Below the pieces are notes generated by a model. The model was not told the origin of the DNA and made no database searches. It worked only from the letters and a program-made list of their open reading frames with translations. Shown here piece after piece: positions 50,963 through 63,674 of a DNA stretch of 64,000 nucleotides (the stretch's first letter is position 1; every line of letters begins with the position of its first letter). The stretch lies in NCBI GenBank assembly GCA_025617745.1, contig CM046861.1, positions 16,279,563-16,343,562 on the forward strand, given 5' to 3'. Both the position numbers and the translations under genes were made by a program. This DNA comes from Heliocidaris erythrogramma (lineage: Eukaryota; Echinodermata; Echinoidea; Camarodonta; Echinometridae).

Positions 50963-53640
50963 AATGGTGGTTATACGTATAAGCCTGAGCGGGGCCGCCC
51001 AGAGATTAGGGGAGAATACAACCCAGATATTGTGTCGATTTTTAAACTTTACCAAACTCAAATTCACATCCAATGGCTGTTAATTGTATTGTACAATATA
51101 ATTCTACCTACAACAGTTCTAAGAAGCGTGTGAATTAAATAAAAATGAAAAATATGCAACTTAATCTAAAAGCTGTCATATTCACTGTAGACCAACTAGC
51201 CGCAGCAATGTGCGGATAAGCCTGAGTGGGACCGCCCAGAGACTAGGGGAGAATACAACCCAGATATTGTGTCGATTTTTAAACTTTACCAAACTCAAAT
51301 TCACATTCAATGGCTGTTACTTGTATTGTACAATATAATTCTACCTACAACAGTTCTAAGAAGCGTGTGAATTAAATAAAAATGAAAAATATGCAACTTA
51401 ATCTGAAAGCTGTCATATTCACTGTAGACTAACTAGCCACAGCAATGCACGGATAAGCCTGAGTGGGACCGCCCAGAGACTAGGGGAGAATACAACCCAG
51501 ATAGTGTGTCGATTTTTAAACTTTACCAAACTCAAATTCACATTCAATGGCTGTTACTTGTATTGTACAATATAATTCTACCTACAACAGTTCTAAGAAG
51601 CGTGTGAATTAAATAAAAATGAAAAATATGCAACTTAATCTAAAAGCTGTCATATTCACTGTAGACCAACTAGCCGCAGCAATGTGCGGATAAGCCTGAG
51701 TGGGACCGCCCAGAGACTAGGGGAGAATACAACCCAGATATTGTGTCGATTTTTAAACTTTACCAAACTCAAATTCACATTCAATGGCTGTTACTTGTAT
51801 TGTACAATATAATTCTACCTACAACAGTTCTAAGAAGCGTGTGAATTAAATAAAAATGAAAAATATGCAACTTAATCTGAAAGCTGTCATATTCACTGTA
51901 GACTAACTAGCCACAGCAATGCACGGATAAGCCTGAGTGGGACCGCCCAGAGACTAGGGGAGAATACAACCCAGATAGTGTGTCGATTTTTAAACTTTAC
52001 CAAACTCAAATTCACATTAAATGGCTGTTAATTGTATTTTACAATATAATTCTACCTACAACAGTTCTAAGAAGCGTGTGAATTAAATAAAAATGAAAAA
52101 TATGCAACTTAATCTAAAAGCTGTCATATTCACTGTAGACCAACTAGCCACAGCAATGTTGGTTGTACGGATAAGGTGAGTGGGACCGCCCAGAGACTAG
52201 GGGAGAATACAACCTAGATATTGTGTCGATTTTTAAACTTTACCAAACTCAAATTCACATCCAATGGCTGTTAATTGTATTGTACAATATAATTCTACCT
52301 ACAACAGTTCTAAGAAGCGTGTGAATTAAATAAAAATGAAAAATATGCAACTTAATCTAAAAGCTGTCATATTCACTGTAGACCAACTAGCCGCAGCAAT
52401 GTGCGGATAAGCCTGAGTGGGACCGCCCAGAGACTAGGGGAGAATACAACCCAGATATTGTGTCGATTTTTAAACTTTACCAAACTCAAATTCACATTCA
52501 ATGGCTGTTACTTGTATTGTACAATATAATTCTACCTACAACAGTTCTAAGAAGCGTGTGAATTAAATAAAAATGAAAAATATGCAACTTAATCTGAAAG
52601 CTGTCATATTCACTGTAGACTAACTAGCCACAGCAATGCACGGATAAGCCTGAGTGGGACCGCCCAGAGACTAGGGGAGAATACAACCCAGATAGTGTGT
52701 CGATTTTTAAACTTTACCAAACTCAAATTCACATTCAATGGCTGTTACTTGTATTGTACAATATAATTCTACCTACAACAGTTCTAAGAAGCGTGTGAAT
52801 TAAATAAAAATGAAAAATATGCAACTTAATCTAAAAGCTGTCATATTCACTGTAGACCAACTAGCCGCAGCAATGTGCGGATAAGCCTGAGTGGGACCGC
52901 CCAGAGACTAGGGGAGAATACAACCCAGATATTGTGTCGATTTTTAAACTTTACCAAACTCAAATTCACATTCAATGGCTGTTACTTGTATTGTACAATA
53001 TAATTCTACCTACAACAGTTCTAAGAAGCGTGTGAATTAAATAAAAATGAAAAATATGCAACTTAATCTGAAAGCTGTCATATTCACTGTAGACTAACTA
53101 GCCACAGCAATGCACGGATAAGCCTGAGTGGGACCGCCCAGAGACTAGGGGAGAATACAACCCAGATAGTGTGTCGATTTTTAAACTTTACCAAACTCAA
53201 ATTCACATTAAATGGCTGTTAATTGTATTTTACAATATAATTCTACCTACAACAGTTCTAAGAAGCGTGTGAATTAAATAAAAATGAAAAATATGCAACT
53301 TAATCTAAAAGCTGTCATATTCACTGTAGACCAACTAGCCACAGCAATGTACGGATAAGCCTGAGTGGGACCGCCCAGAGACTAGGGGAGAATACAACCT
53401 AGATATTGTGTCGATTTTTAAACTTTACCAAACTCAAATTCACATCCAATGGCTGTTAATTGTATTGTACAATATAATTCTACCTACAACAGTTCTAAGA
53501 AGCGTGTGAATTAAATAAAAATGAAAAATATGCAACTTAATCTAAAAGCTGTCATATTCACTGTAGACCAACTAGCCACAGCAATGTTGGTTGTACGGAT
53601 AAGCCTGAGCGGGGCCGCCCAGAGATTAGGGGAGAATACA
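50963..53640. repeat. Second tandem array, block 3 (237-bp monomer, ~11 copies)
   Basis: The monomer spacing is exactly 237 bp where counted (51,031; 51,268; 51,505; 51,742; 51,979). Variants GCCGCAGCAATGTGCGG and GCCACAGCAATGCACGG alternate to make a two-monomer unit. A five-monomer block of about 1.19 kb is itself repeated (about 51,200 and 52,390). One unit has a CCT deletion (GATAAGGTGAGTGGG, 52,170). Confidence 0.96.
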
Positions 53641-55240
53641 ACCCAGATATAGTATCGGTCTTAACTGCCACAGGTCTGTTTTAACTTACTGCTTTTCGTT
53701 TGAAATTTCCTTTATTTTCCAAGGATATTATGTAATTATTTTTACCATCGTGAAAATGATTTCTGTAGAATCGTTATAGGAATGCTGCAATAAAATGACA
53801 AATCAAAAGAGTTTATCCATAATTGCCACGAAAATGAGTTCGTTTAAAGATGTGCTATGAAGTATCCTACCATCCTGATGCGTCTACTAACTTTATTTTT
53901 AATTGAAAACCCAAAATGCTATCGAGGTGAAATTTCTGGACCTCAGTCCTTATCTGTATAAAGTATCACTATTTAATTTCAGTGATTTTACACCTTGTTC
54001 TTATATTTTAAAAAAAATGAATGATATTGTTTCTTGTTACGCCCTCTATGATTGGTTTACTTGTTATAATGTGCATTGTTTTGTCAAAGTGACATATTTT
54101 TTCTTTCAAAAATGCTTTTAATATTCAGCGTGGTCTTACCTATTCCATTTAATTTCATTTATTAGTACATGGGCAATTCCAGGGTGATGACCGAGCACCA
54201 TCATTTACTTTGTGATGCGTTTCAACTTAATTGTATCTTACTTTAAAAAAAGATTACTATTGTGTGCAGTTTCTTGTGTTGCATGGTCATGAAAACCTCC
54301 TGATTGATTGTCACAAAATCGCATTTAAGTAAGTGTTAGAAGTAAAATACCCGACCAAAGAGCAAGTCTGAAAATCTCAAGTCACTGATCAAACTAACAA
54401 AAATACAGACGGAACAAGTTCTATTTCAGCTCTGACTTAAAATCTATAAATTTTTCATACTGTCTTGTGTTTTTTATTATAATAAGAATTTAGAGTTTAT
54501 TATATTTTACTAAAGGGTACATTAGGTCGACACCTAACAATGCGGTTTATTCCGTCATAATAGCGACCCCTACATTAGGTAGACAGTTGGTACATTAGGT
54601 CGACAGTTGAACAAAGAAAAAGAACAAAAACTGTCCTCCTAATGTACCCATTAGGGGTATACAATTTCTCAATTTAAAATAGGTTTTAGCATGTGGTTCA
54701 AAGTAGTTCTCGGTATAATTGGAGGTCAACATTAATAAACAATGAAAATATCAATACCCCTGTATTAAACTATACAACAGCGAAAATGATGAAGTTCAAC
54801 GTTGTTCTTTTATATATAGTTACAATCTAGGTCCAACATGCATGGAATTAACCGCAGTATTTAATTCATAGGGTTCCATAATTAAGAAAATGTCTTTTTT
54901 TCTTTGATTTAAACAAAATGGAAGAAAAATTTTTGTCCGAAGCAGACCTATCTTACATTGATGCCCGAAGCCATGCATATTTCAAAGGCAATGAACCATA
55001 ATCGCAATGGCAATGGCAAGATTCGGTCTATTTTCAGACTGATAAAACATCAAGTTGCACAAAGTTCAGATCCAGATTTGCATTTGACAGATACACCTCC
55101 CACTTGCCCGACTATCAGGTGACGATTGCGTGAACATGATATTTCGGCTGCCCTTAAATATACTGGTAATTTCAAAATTCTTAGAGTGATATGCAGCCCA
55201 ATCCACCCCTGCTCCGCCCTGAATTGCAAGCCTATGAAAT
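53641..55240. mobile_element. Unique segment 3, diverged copy
   Basis: It is homologous to segments 1 and 2 with scattered substitutions. It lacks the 292-bp TA MITE and instead carries a different insertion at 54,514-54,652. The downstream border (AAGCCTATGAAATTATC) does not return to the array, so this is the end of the composite. Confidence 0.88.
54514..54652. mobile_element. Small inverted-terminal insertion, GGGTACATTAGG ends
   Basis: GGGTACATTAGGTCGACA at the left pairs with CCTAATGTACCC at the right. GTACATTAGGTCGACAGTTG repeats internally. It is absent from segments 1 and 2 at the homologous place (AGAGTTTATTACAAAAAAT). Confidence 0.75.
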
Positions 55241-55515
55241 TATCATTCCATATCATAATTATGGTTTTCTAATTTATTTAATTATGGTAGTTTGCTTCGA
55301 ACATGCAAAGCATTTTTTACATCTTTTAAAACATGTAAATTGTATACTGTTGCTGCAACGTTGCTTATGATGATCTACCTGTATGTTTCTTTTCCATTAG
55401 TTTTTATGATTGTGATAATTATCATCATGATGATGGTGGATCATATACTTGCATACCGTGTTTACTAACTCGTATTAAGAGTATCATGCATAAGTTTGTA
55501 TCGATTTGGTATTAA
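55241..55515. other. Flank of the composite repeat, no gene seen
   Basis: AT-rich sequence between the composite and the CT-rich tract. Confidence 0.5.
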
Positions 55516-56310
55516 GCAATACCTTAATTTTCTCTCCCCCATCTCTCTCCATCCATCTGTCCTTGTCTCTCGCTTACTACGCCTTACTATTTCGATTCTC
55601 TTTATTTTTCACTCCCTGCATTTTTCCTCCCTCTCTCCATCTTCCTCCCTCTTACACACTCTTCTTTTACGACTCTATCATCCCTTCGTCTAATTCTCTT
55701 CCATGTCTCTATACCTCTCCAACCTCTTATGCCGGGCTCTCGTTCCGGTCTTTCAGTCCATCGCCTCTCTATTTCATCTCGGTCTCTGTCATAATTATTC
55801 CCTCAACTATTTCAGCCTACGTTTATCTCCCTGGTTTATCTTCTCTCTCTCTCTCTCTCTCTCTGTCATCTTTCTCCATATTCTATCTAATTCCACTTAT
55901 AGCTCTTTCGCACTCAACCATCTCCGATCGCAATCTCTCCAATCGATGTCTCCTCTCGACTATCTCTCTGCCTCTGTATAGATAGTTTTCTTTAATTCTC
56001 CATCCCCTCCCATCAGCTCTTCTTGGTCCTTGTCTCTTTCCATGTGCCCATCTCCTTTCACCTTCTTCACTACTCCCCTCTATCTCCCTTCCTGTCTACC
56101 CTCCCACTCCATCGCATGTTCCATCTCTGTTCTATCCTCGTCTCTCTGATTGTCTGCCTCTCTCTCTCCTGTTCTGTCTCTATCATGTCGGTCTGTCTCT
56201 CCACTCTCTCTCTCTCTTGGATATTCCTCCCATGACCACCCTCCTCCCTCTTCGTCCCATCTCTCTGTCCATCACTATTCTTCCCCTCAGCTATAGCTCT
56301 TTCTCTCAAC
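55516..56310. repeat. CT-rich low-complexity region (~0.8 kb)
   Basis: Long pyrimidine-biased sequence (CTCTCTCC, TCCATCT, CTGTCTCT) with a (CT)n run at 55,840-55,863. The open frames in all three phases are Ser/Leu-rich artefacts of composition. Confidence 0.85.
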
Positions 56311-58129
56311 CTATGTGTCGTTATACGTTGTCATTTGTATACCATGCCGTAACAATGCGTACAAATTTGGGAGTTTATTAAACAAATGAAGTTCCATATA
56401 CAAGATCACACAACATACATGTTTACTAATATAACGAAATCAAACGGGCAAAAGATAATATTGACCACCAAATGTCATCAATAGTGATTTATTATGAAAA
56501 TGCTCTTTCTGATTGAAACCAAGCCAGATAATGAAAACACCGTACGATAGGAGCTCCGTCTCCCAAACCAAGTGGGAAAAGGCCAAGGTATAGTTATATA
56601 CCAGGGAAGTGTTAGAGAGACCCACACCATTTGAGCGGTATAGTTAGTATACAAAAGTCAAGTAACTTCCAGCAATATTAAATGATAATGAAGCTTATCG
56701 AGAGCAACGAAATATCACTTGGTTGATAGACAATTAGACATTAAAAAGGTAAAATCAAGTGATAACAAGAATAAAGCAGATTAAGCATTCATACCGTTTG
56801 CTTATGAGAACCCAGTTTACCTTTCTTATATTCTGTCTCAAACCCGTTGGTATAAGAAGCAAAGTTATGTAAGCCTACTTGAAAGATATAAGCGGTATAC
56901 TCACTATTATAACAAAATAAAGGAAATGTATCCTATCCTTCATGAACCGCCTGTAAAGCAACAAACTATCGCTTGGTTGATAACAAATTAAAAGCAGTTC
57001 ACTTCAATCATAAAATGAAGTAAAGATTATACTAAAAGCAATCAATGCTGTTCGCTGTCTATGCATTATACATTGCTTTATCTAAAATATGATAACGCCT
57101 GATGAAGCAATCTCGACAATGAATTTGTCATATTATGAAGACTACAAAATCAACCAAATAGAAAAACAGCACGTTTATGCCATCATTAGCACACAAAGTC
57201 CCTATCCACCAAGCTAAAACTTCCATGTAGAACTAACATGTAATTCATTTAAGAGAGAGAGAAAAAATATGAAACAGTCAATATAAGTGATTAAATCAGA
57301 AAACCAGGAATAATAGCTAGATAGATACACAGATAGAAATTGTTTATTAAGATCCTTCCAGCCAACAGCCGAATTGCGATCCATTTCACAAGATACTATA
57401 CAATTACACTTGAAATTCAAATAACACAAAATATGACATATATAAAAAATCAAGCATAAGACATTTCATAACAATAATATTCATTGATCAAATTCAAATA
57501 TTAAAAAGAAAGGAGAGATGCAGGATATAATAGTGACATGTGTATACGCTTAGGCTTGGATATCAAAAAGAAATTAATGATGAATGCACGATGTCGGTTA
57601 ATATATTATTTCCCAGATTTGTAATTGACAGTGGATTTTATACTCACAATTTTTTCGTCAAGGAGCTCTTTCCTTGTTATTTTGTTCATCATTTTGCTGG
57701 AAATACCTTGCCATAACCACCTCATGTACATATAATAGGATATATTGTAATCATATTCCAGGTGTGGGAACGGGGAAAAAGAAAGAAAGAAAAAGAAAGG
57801 AAACAACATACAACAACATAATTGGAAATAAAGATGCATAGGCCTTTTTGTCTCATCCAAGTTTTTCGCAAAATCAATTATTGTTGCTTGTTATAATATC
57901 CAGGCCTGTAATACCTTGTACATAGATTGACACATCTCAAAATCACCACTTACAATGATCCCGGGTGTTTCCATCATATTTAAATGTTTTTGTTTTTTTC
58001 TTCAATGATCTTAAAGATAAAGTAGCGTTCTGGGCATGCAATTATATTGTGAAAGAAACTGTCTCGAAGGAATTGGGAAAGGTTAACCACGTCTACATAA
58101 GAATTGTTTTAGAGTGTGTTGTTTTGGAA
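56311..58129. other. AT-rich intergenic sequence, no gene seen
   Basis: A GAAAGAAAGAAAAAGAAAGG stretch lies at about 57,780. No coding sequence or repeat family was recognised. Confidence 0.5.
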
Positions 58130-58290
58130 TCATCAAAATAGATAATAAGTTGACCCAATCTTGCAGAAAAGCACATGTACTGCGCACAGAAATGCTATGA
58201 TGTTCTTCCCAACTGACATAAAATTAGTGACAAAGCTTACAAATTATTTTTCACCTTTCTCAGAACTCAGGATTCCCTTACAATTATTAA
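58130..58290 (-). repeat. Dispersed repeat shared with 14,580-14,960
   Basis: TTGACCCAATCTTGCAGAAA and ACAAATTATTTTTCACC...TCAG.ACTCA are inverse to the intron 3 copy, with a shorter middle. Confidence 0.6.
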
Positions 58291-58384
58291 ACCACACACA
58301 AATAAGTGCCGCCCGATCGGCACCAGCCTCCTCTGCCCCCTGTGTCAGACAGTATATACTGTATGAACGCTTGACAAAAGTCAA

Positions 58385-59120
58385 TTGCAGAGGGATGGTT
58401 GTAGGAATTGTAGCATTCTTTTATTCACATGATAAATACGAATAATGATACAACAATAATAGTAAACGATCATTATTGTATAGACAAAGTCTAATCAAGT
58501 AAGGAGTTCAGAGAAATGTTCTCTATCATGCTATAATGGTGAGTACACTCATGATGTTCTCTCTGGATCTCTGTGTGGAGTGAACCCATGCATTGATTTT
58601 ATATGGGGTAACACAATGCTAGCTGGGAGTCGGTCAACCTTGAGTCCTTGACCAAATGACCCAGTAAGCCTAAAGCATACATTTTTATTGGGGACTGGGT
58701 CTTGCCTCATGATCGACCTTACTTGGAAGTTTTAAAGGGGAAGTCCACCTGGGAAATGGGTTGGTTTTAAAGGAAGGAGATATTAAAGAACTAGATTAAT
58801 GAAAGTTTTTAGCAAAATCCGATAATAAATAAGAAAGTTATGATTTTTAGAAGTTGTAATCAATCAAACATATTAAATCGGTAACTCCGTGACGTACATT
58901 GCGAGCTCCTCTCCCATTTGGCCACTGAAATCATACTTTGTGTCAGAAAAAAATCTGATATTTAATCATACATGCGCATGCAACCTATATAAATAAAGTC
59001 ATTGCTCATGTTTTTACACAAAACCTGATATAAAACAAAATCATGTATTCCTTCATCAACAACTAAGAAAATGAAAAATTATGAGTTTCAGTAGAGACCT
59101 AATGGAAGAGGAGATCTTGT
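58385..59120 (-). repeat. Inverted ~0.7-kb duplicate, right copy
   Basis: From CTTTTATTCACATGATA upstream flank (TTGCAGAGGGATGGTTGTAG) to GAGACCTAATGGAAGAGGAG it is the inverse complement of 44,195-44,930. It includes the TTAAAGGGGAAGTCCACC end of the 765-bp element, whose far part is missing here. Confidence 0.88.
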
Positions 59121-60239
59121 TGATACTCTTTTTTTCCTTTCCTCCATTTTTCCTATTCTAATGACCTTTTCTTCTCTTTTCTTCCTTTTTTCCACTTGAA
59201 ATGTCATAGGGGGGAGATCGGCCTCTGCCCCTTCTAGCGCCACCCCTGTCTCAACATATAAAAAACCCAAGCACCCAAGTGAAAATATAGGAAGGAGTAA
59301 TAACACTTCACAATGAATGACCTGTATTTAAACAGGATCAAAAATGTATTTATTTAGAAGAGGAAAACGTTTTCTTTTTCTTTTTCGTTTAGATTTCCTT
59401 TTATTAGTCTGATCTTATAACGTGTAATATAAATTAACGTGATTGGTAAAACGCAGACAAGGCGCCCTTGGATATAATAGAATGTGCCATTATTGTTTCC
59501 TCAAAAGGGCTCAGACGTTATAATGCTATTTTTCCTCAAGTTCTTATCGTTCTAAAGGAGGAGAGATGACTCTAAATGCAAAGTCATGTTTTGCTTTATG
59601 GAAAAAATTATAAGAAAATAATTTTATTCATTTTGACAAAGCAATACCTTCCAAGTCCATCCATAGAGGGCGTAAACAAATCAATAAAAATATGGGTTTT
59701 TTTTAATCCATGGACTTGAATAAAATTACCAAAAGGCAACAATAACTGATTTTTAAGGAGTCATTGTATTTAATTTCAACCCTTTATCTTTTGGGGTTAT
59801 GGAATGACAAATAATTTGTGAAAGAAGCAGGAGAAGAGTGCCTTTCCTAGATCATTTTCAAAACAAACTCATTTTCATGCCCTCGGGGTGAACTTTTTGA
59901 AATGTAATTGGCGTAAAACCTCCCGAAATGACATTTTTAATCTAATTCATTGGCATGAGAAACACAATGCTCATCTAAAGACCCAAACTAAAGAATATAA
60001 CATGAAATCAGATAAACAAAATATAACCAGCAGGATTGTTACACGACCACAACTGTATTCCCCCCCGTAACTCTAGGCAGGACGTCGCAGGCTTAGCCGC
60101 TGAAGAGTAGGGCAATTTCTTCTTGGCATGACTCAGAATTTGTGGGGTATTTTTCAGTAAAATCTGGTTGAGATTCTTGTTATTAGTCAGGAATATAGAT
60201 GATTATGATACAATTTAGATGACAGCCGTTAAAACTTTT
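59121..60239. other. Intergenic, no gene seen
   Basis: AT-rich, with a T/C-rich start (59,125-59,190). No repeat or gene was recognised. Confidence 0.5.
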
Positions 60240-60244
60240 GGCGG

Positions 60245-60415
60245 AACAACTCGCCAGGCTAACCCTGCTTTTTTGCAGGGCCAGATTAGCCCACTTTGGT
60301 AAAAGCAAGTGTGAAAAGCAAGTGGGCTAAGCTTAACCCGGGAAATTGGTGGGCTAAGACGCCCCCCCCCCCCCTTAGCCCCACCAATTTCCCGGGGTTA
60401 AACGAAAGTGTGATC
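60245..60415. repeat. GC-rich hairpin repeat (GGCTAACCCTGCTTT family), copy 1
   Basis: CCAGGCTAACCCTGCTTTTT, GGGCCAGATTAGCCC, a C-run of 14, then TTAGCCCCACCAATTTCCCG and GGGTTAA. The last part is the inverse of TTAACCCGGGAAATTGGTGG just upstream. A second copy is at 63,340-63,470. Confidence 0.8.
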
Positions 60416-60819
60416 TGAAGAGGGTTCCATTTTCAGCACCAAGGCGTCCTCGACGTCTTTTTGAAAAAAGGTTATCTTTTCATCTCCATTCGCCGTCAGT
60501 CGCCACTTTATAGGGTAGCCTTTTCTAGCTCAGTCATGCCATTTAGGATTGCTAATTGGGTTATGGAGATTATGCCATTTAGGGTTGCTAATTTAAGTAA
60601 ATTGAAAATAATTTTCCCACACATCGCAACAGAATCTTTTTCTTCATTAACACAGTAACCCCCATTATTTTAGTGCGTGTGACCCCGATCCCTCGATCCC
60701 TCACTAGTCTCTGACACCGGGGTACTATGCGCATCATGACGCGTTCCCACGGAAACAAGCCCGAAGAGTGTTCGTAGGGCTCCGAGTATATTGATGTAAT
60801 TAACCATACAGCACCTGTT

Positions 60820-60846
60820 TGAGGGGGGGGGGGGGGGGGGGGGGGG
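60820..60846. repeat. Poly-G tract (~26)
   Basis: An uninterrupted G run, followed within 80 bases by another of 11 (60,913-60,923). Confidence 0.95.
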
Positions 60847-61009
60847 CGTTCTCGCAAAGGGAAGGAACCTGCATCGGCCTACTCGTACCCCAAAATACCG
60901 GTGTGTGGAGAGGGGGGGGGGGGCACTACAGAGCCGGCGGAACGTTTTTCAGGTTGGTGGGGCCCAAATAAAGGAACAAATTTGGCGAAAATATTGTTAT
61001 CAACATCCC

Positions 61010-61016
61010 CCCCCCC

Positions 61017-61058
<42 letters not shown>
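61010..61058. repeat. (C)9 followed by (A)~39
   Basis: A C-run passes directly into a very long A-run. No retrotransposon-like sequence was recognised before it. Confidence 0.95.
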
Positions 61059-61060
<2 letters not shown>

Positions 61061-61424
61061 TCGTTGTCGGTGTCGGCATTGTCGATATTCCCGGCGAAAA
61101 AAAAAAAAGTAACCATGATAACCACCATAGCAACCCATTATTGGGAAATTAAGTTAGCAAAACTTTCGGCGCCTCTGCACACATTGGGGGCCCAAAATAT
61201 GTTTAAACAGTTATCTATGTACGAGTCAAAATATGGGGGAGGGGCTGTCCCCCGCCCCACGGTTCCGCCGGTCCTGCTTTCAGGGTATCAAAATTTCCCT
61301 GTTCACGCCATGTGTTACCATTTAGGGTTGCAAATTCAGTGTTGCAGATTGCGCCATTAAGGGCGTTTTTTAGAGGTTGTCCGCCACGTGGAGAGTGACC
61401 AAACCAACACCCACCCCACCTCCC

Positions 61425-61446
61425 GGGGGGGGGGGGGGGGGGGGGG
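61425..61446. repeat. Poly-G tract (~22) beside a GATCGGTACGATGT inverted pair
   Basis: The G-run is followed by ATCGGTACGATGT and, 34 bases later, by ACATCGTACCGAT, a 13-bp inverted repeat. Confidence 0.85.
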
Positions 61447-61499
61447 ATCGGTACGATGTGTACTGATTGAGAGAGTGAATCAAATTAGTGGACATCGTA

Positions 61500-63335
61500 C
61501 CGATCTACGTTGGGAGTATAACTTTGAGTACAGAAAAAAAATACACACAAACGTCCATATCTACACGCGAGAACTGCCGCATTTTCCTCCATGTGCCACT
61601 GGACATGCTGTAAATGCCTTTTGAAGGTGGCGATAAGAAAACAGTTGGCTTTCATTGACATTATTTGTAGAAATCTCATTCACAGTCTTTACCTGTATAG
61701 CTCAAGAAAATTAAATTTTATGTTCCATTTAATAATCAGATGAAACAAAGTATTGTTCACTATTTGAGGACCATAATCAGTGGCAGGTCAGCGGGGCGGG
61801 TCACTGCATCTATTTGTGGATCAACGACAAAACAAAAATAAAATAAAAGAAGGTGGGAGAATGAAGACGAAGAAAAAAGGGATAATATAGAGCAGGATCA
61901 TGTTCTATACATTTAGCCTTAGCGTTATTTTAACCTAGTGCTGCTTCCATTGCGCTGGATTTTACTATCGTGGAATAAGCCTGGTAAGGCTTGCTTTTTT
62001 TTTCATTCATCATTTAAACAATAACGCCTGAAAGTAAACTACATCAGTCCTTGTCTGGTCACCGTTGATGGAAAGTTGTTGACCAGTGTTCGGGATATGC
62101 TGTTGACATACATTTTGGCGCGCTGTCTCGGACATGTGTGGTCAGTAGGAATTACCTGCACATGACTGTACACGTTGATTATAATCTGGATATGGCGTGT
62201 GGATATCAATATGAATATGAATATTTATTTGTCTTCTTGCTCGAGAGGTGGTGTTATATTTATGTCATAAGACCATTATGTTGGTGCTAATTGTGACTTT
62301 GGAAAGGATGAGGCGAGGTGTAATTGGGATTCACTGCCAACGATTTATTTCCTATTGTTTTGAAGGTGAGTTATAGGCCTATGTTGTTTCTGGAATATAT
62401 ATGTTAAGGTAGGCTAGAGTGTTCATAAGTGTTACATACTAATATCATCTGAATATATTCACGCACATTGCAGATAATTAATAAGCCTCAGCAAAGTAAT
62501 GTGTAACTAATTGTCATGATTGTGAATGCTAGCTAAAAGAGATTTATTTTGATATATTTCATAATTTATGTTGGTGGTTGCCTTTCCTGGTTGCTAAGAA
62601 AGCATGTGGCTTGTAAGAGACCAGAGGACCGACGGCTTCTTTTTCAAAAAAGAGATGCCATATCTAGGTGGTTTATGTATTGATATTAGGAGTAGATAAG
62701 TAGTGAAATCATTTTAAGGACCAAGGAAGCATTAAAATGTTAGTTGTCGAGTAGATTTCTTTTTTATCTCTTTGCTTTTACAATTTTAAGGTTTCTAAGA
62801 TTTGTGCTTAAAGGTAAAGTCTGCCTCAACAAAAAAAAATTGAAGAAATAGAAGAAATTCAAACAAATATAATGCTGAATATTTGAACAAAATTGGATGT
62901 AAAACACGATAGTTATATACCTTTTCGCTCATTTACACAAAACCGGTTTATGCACAACGTACGCCAATGATAATAATATTAATAGTAACTGGACTTATAG
63001 CCCATTTTCCAAACGATACAAAGCGCTGGTCACACACTTTATTTATTTGTAAGTTTTATTTTAGTACCATGGCTCCGTCAGTAATTTATATACTGTTATC
63101 CCTGGAGGCCCTACAACATAAATACAAATTTAACAAACATGAAAAATTAGCAATACAAGTTAAGGAAGATATTTCCAAAAAATTCAGAAGAAAAACATAA
63201 AACAACATAAAGGGCCGGCTAGCTTATTAAGATTATTATATCGCCAAAATAAAAGGGAAAATGATATGTCTGATTGCGCATTTCTTAGAAAATAAGTTAA
63301 ATTATACCAAATTGAAGATAAGCTTTGCTAGCACC
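61500..63335. other. Intergenic, AT-rich, no gene seen
   Basis: No recognisable coding exon or repeat family. Fragments near 62,810 (TTAAAGGTAAAGTCTGCC) resemble the TTAAAGGGAAAGTCCACC element tip and may be a single decayed end. Confidence 0.5.
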
Positions 63336-63339
63336 GCAA

Positions 63340-63470
63340 TTGCCCGGCTAACCCTGCTTTATGGAAAGGGCCAGATAGTCCCGTACTAATTGCGGGGTTA
63401 GCCCACACTTGCAAGACCCCCCCCCCCCCCCCCCCTAGCCCCACCAATTTCCCGGGGTTAAGCGAAATTT
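63340..63470. repeat. GC-rich hairpin repeat, copy 2
   Basis: CCCGGCTAACCCTGCTTTAT, GGGCCAGATAGTCCC, a C-run of about 18, then TAGCCCCACCAATTTCCCGG and GGTTAAGCGAAA. It is the same family as 60,245-60,415. Confidence 0.8.
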
Positions 63471-63589
63471 TACAAGTGTGAAAAGCATATTTAAAAAGTT
63501 TATGCATCTGATGTGACCTAAAACAATGTGCAATATTTTTATCAATTTACCGCTCCAATTCTGTAATTTTAGTATTGATTTATACCATT

Positions 63590-63674
63590 ATATCGTCAGC
63601 CTTATGCCAAAAGGGCCTTAAAGCCATAGACTTTATACAGTGATAAGGCCCTTTTGGCATAAGGCCGACGATAT
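63590..63674. mobile_element. 85-bp near-perfect hairpin (palindromic MITE)
   Basis: The 31-base arm at 63590-63620 (ATATCGTCAGCCTTATGCCA...) and the arm at 63644-63674 are inverse complements with one mismatch, separated by 23 bases. Reading the ends as TA..TA would fit a TA target duplication. It could also be transcribed as a miRNA-like hairpin, but MITE origin is simpler. Confidence 0.85.

Noticed and set aside
45575-53640. CRISPR-like appearance of regularly spaced repeats
   Set aside because: The whole 237-bp unit is repeated with no unique spacers, no cas genes are present, and the sequence is eukaryotic. This is a tandem repeat array.
55506-56235. A 159-residue and other Ser/Leu-rich frames
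   Set aside because: Low-complexity CT-rich DNA with all frames partly open. No splice or initiation context, and no family resemblance.
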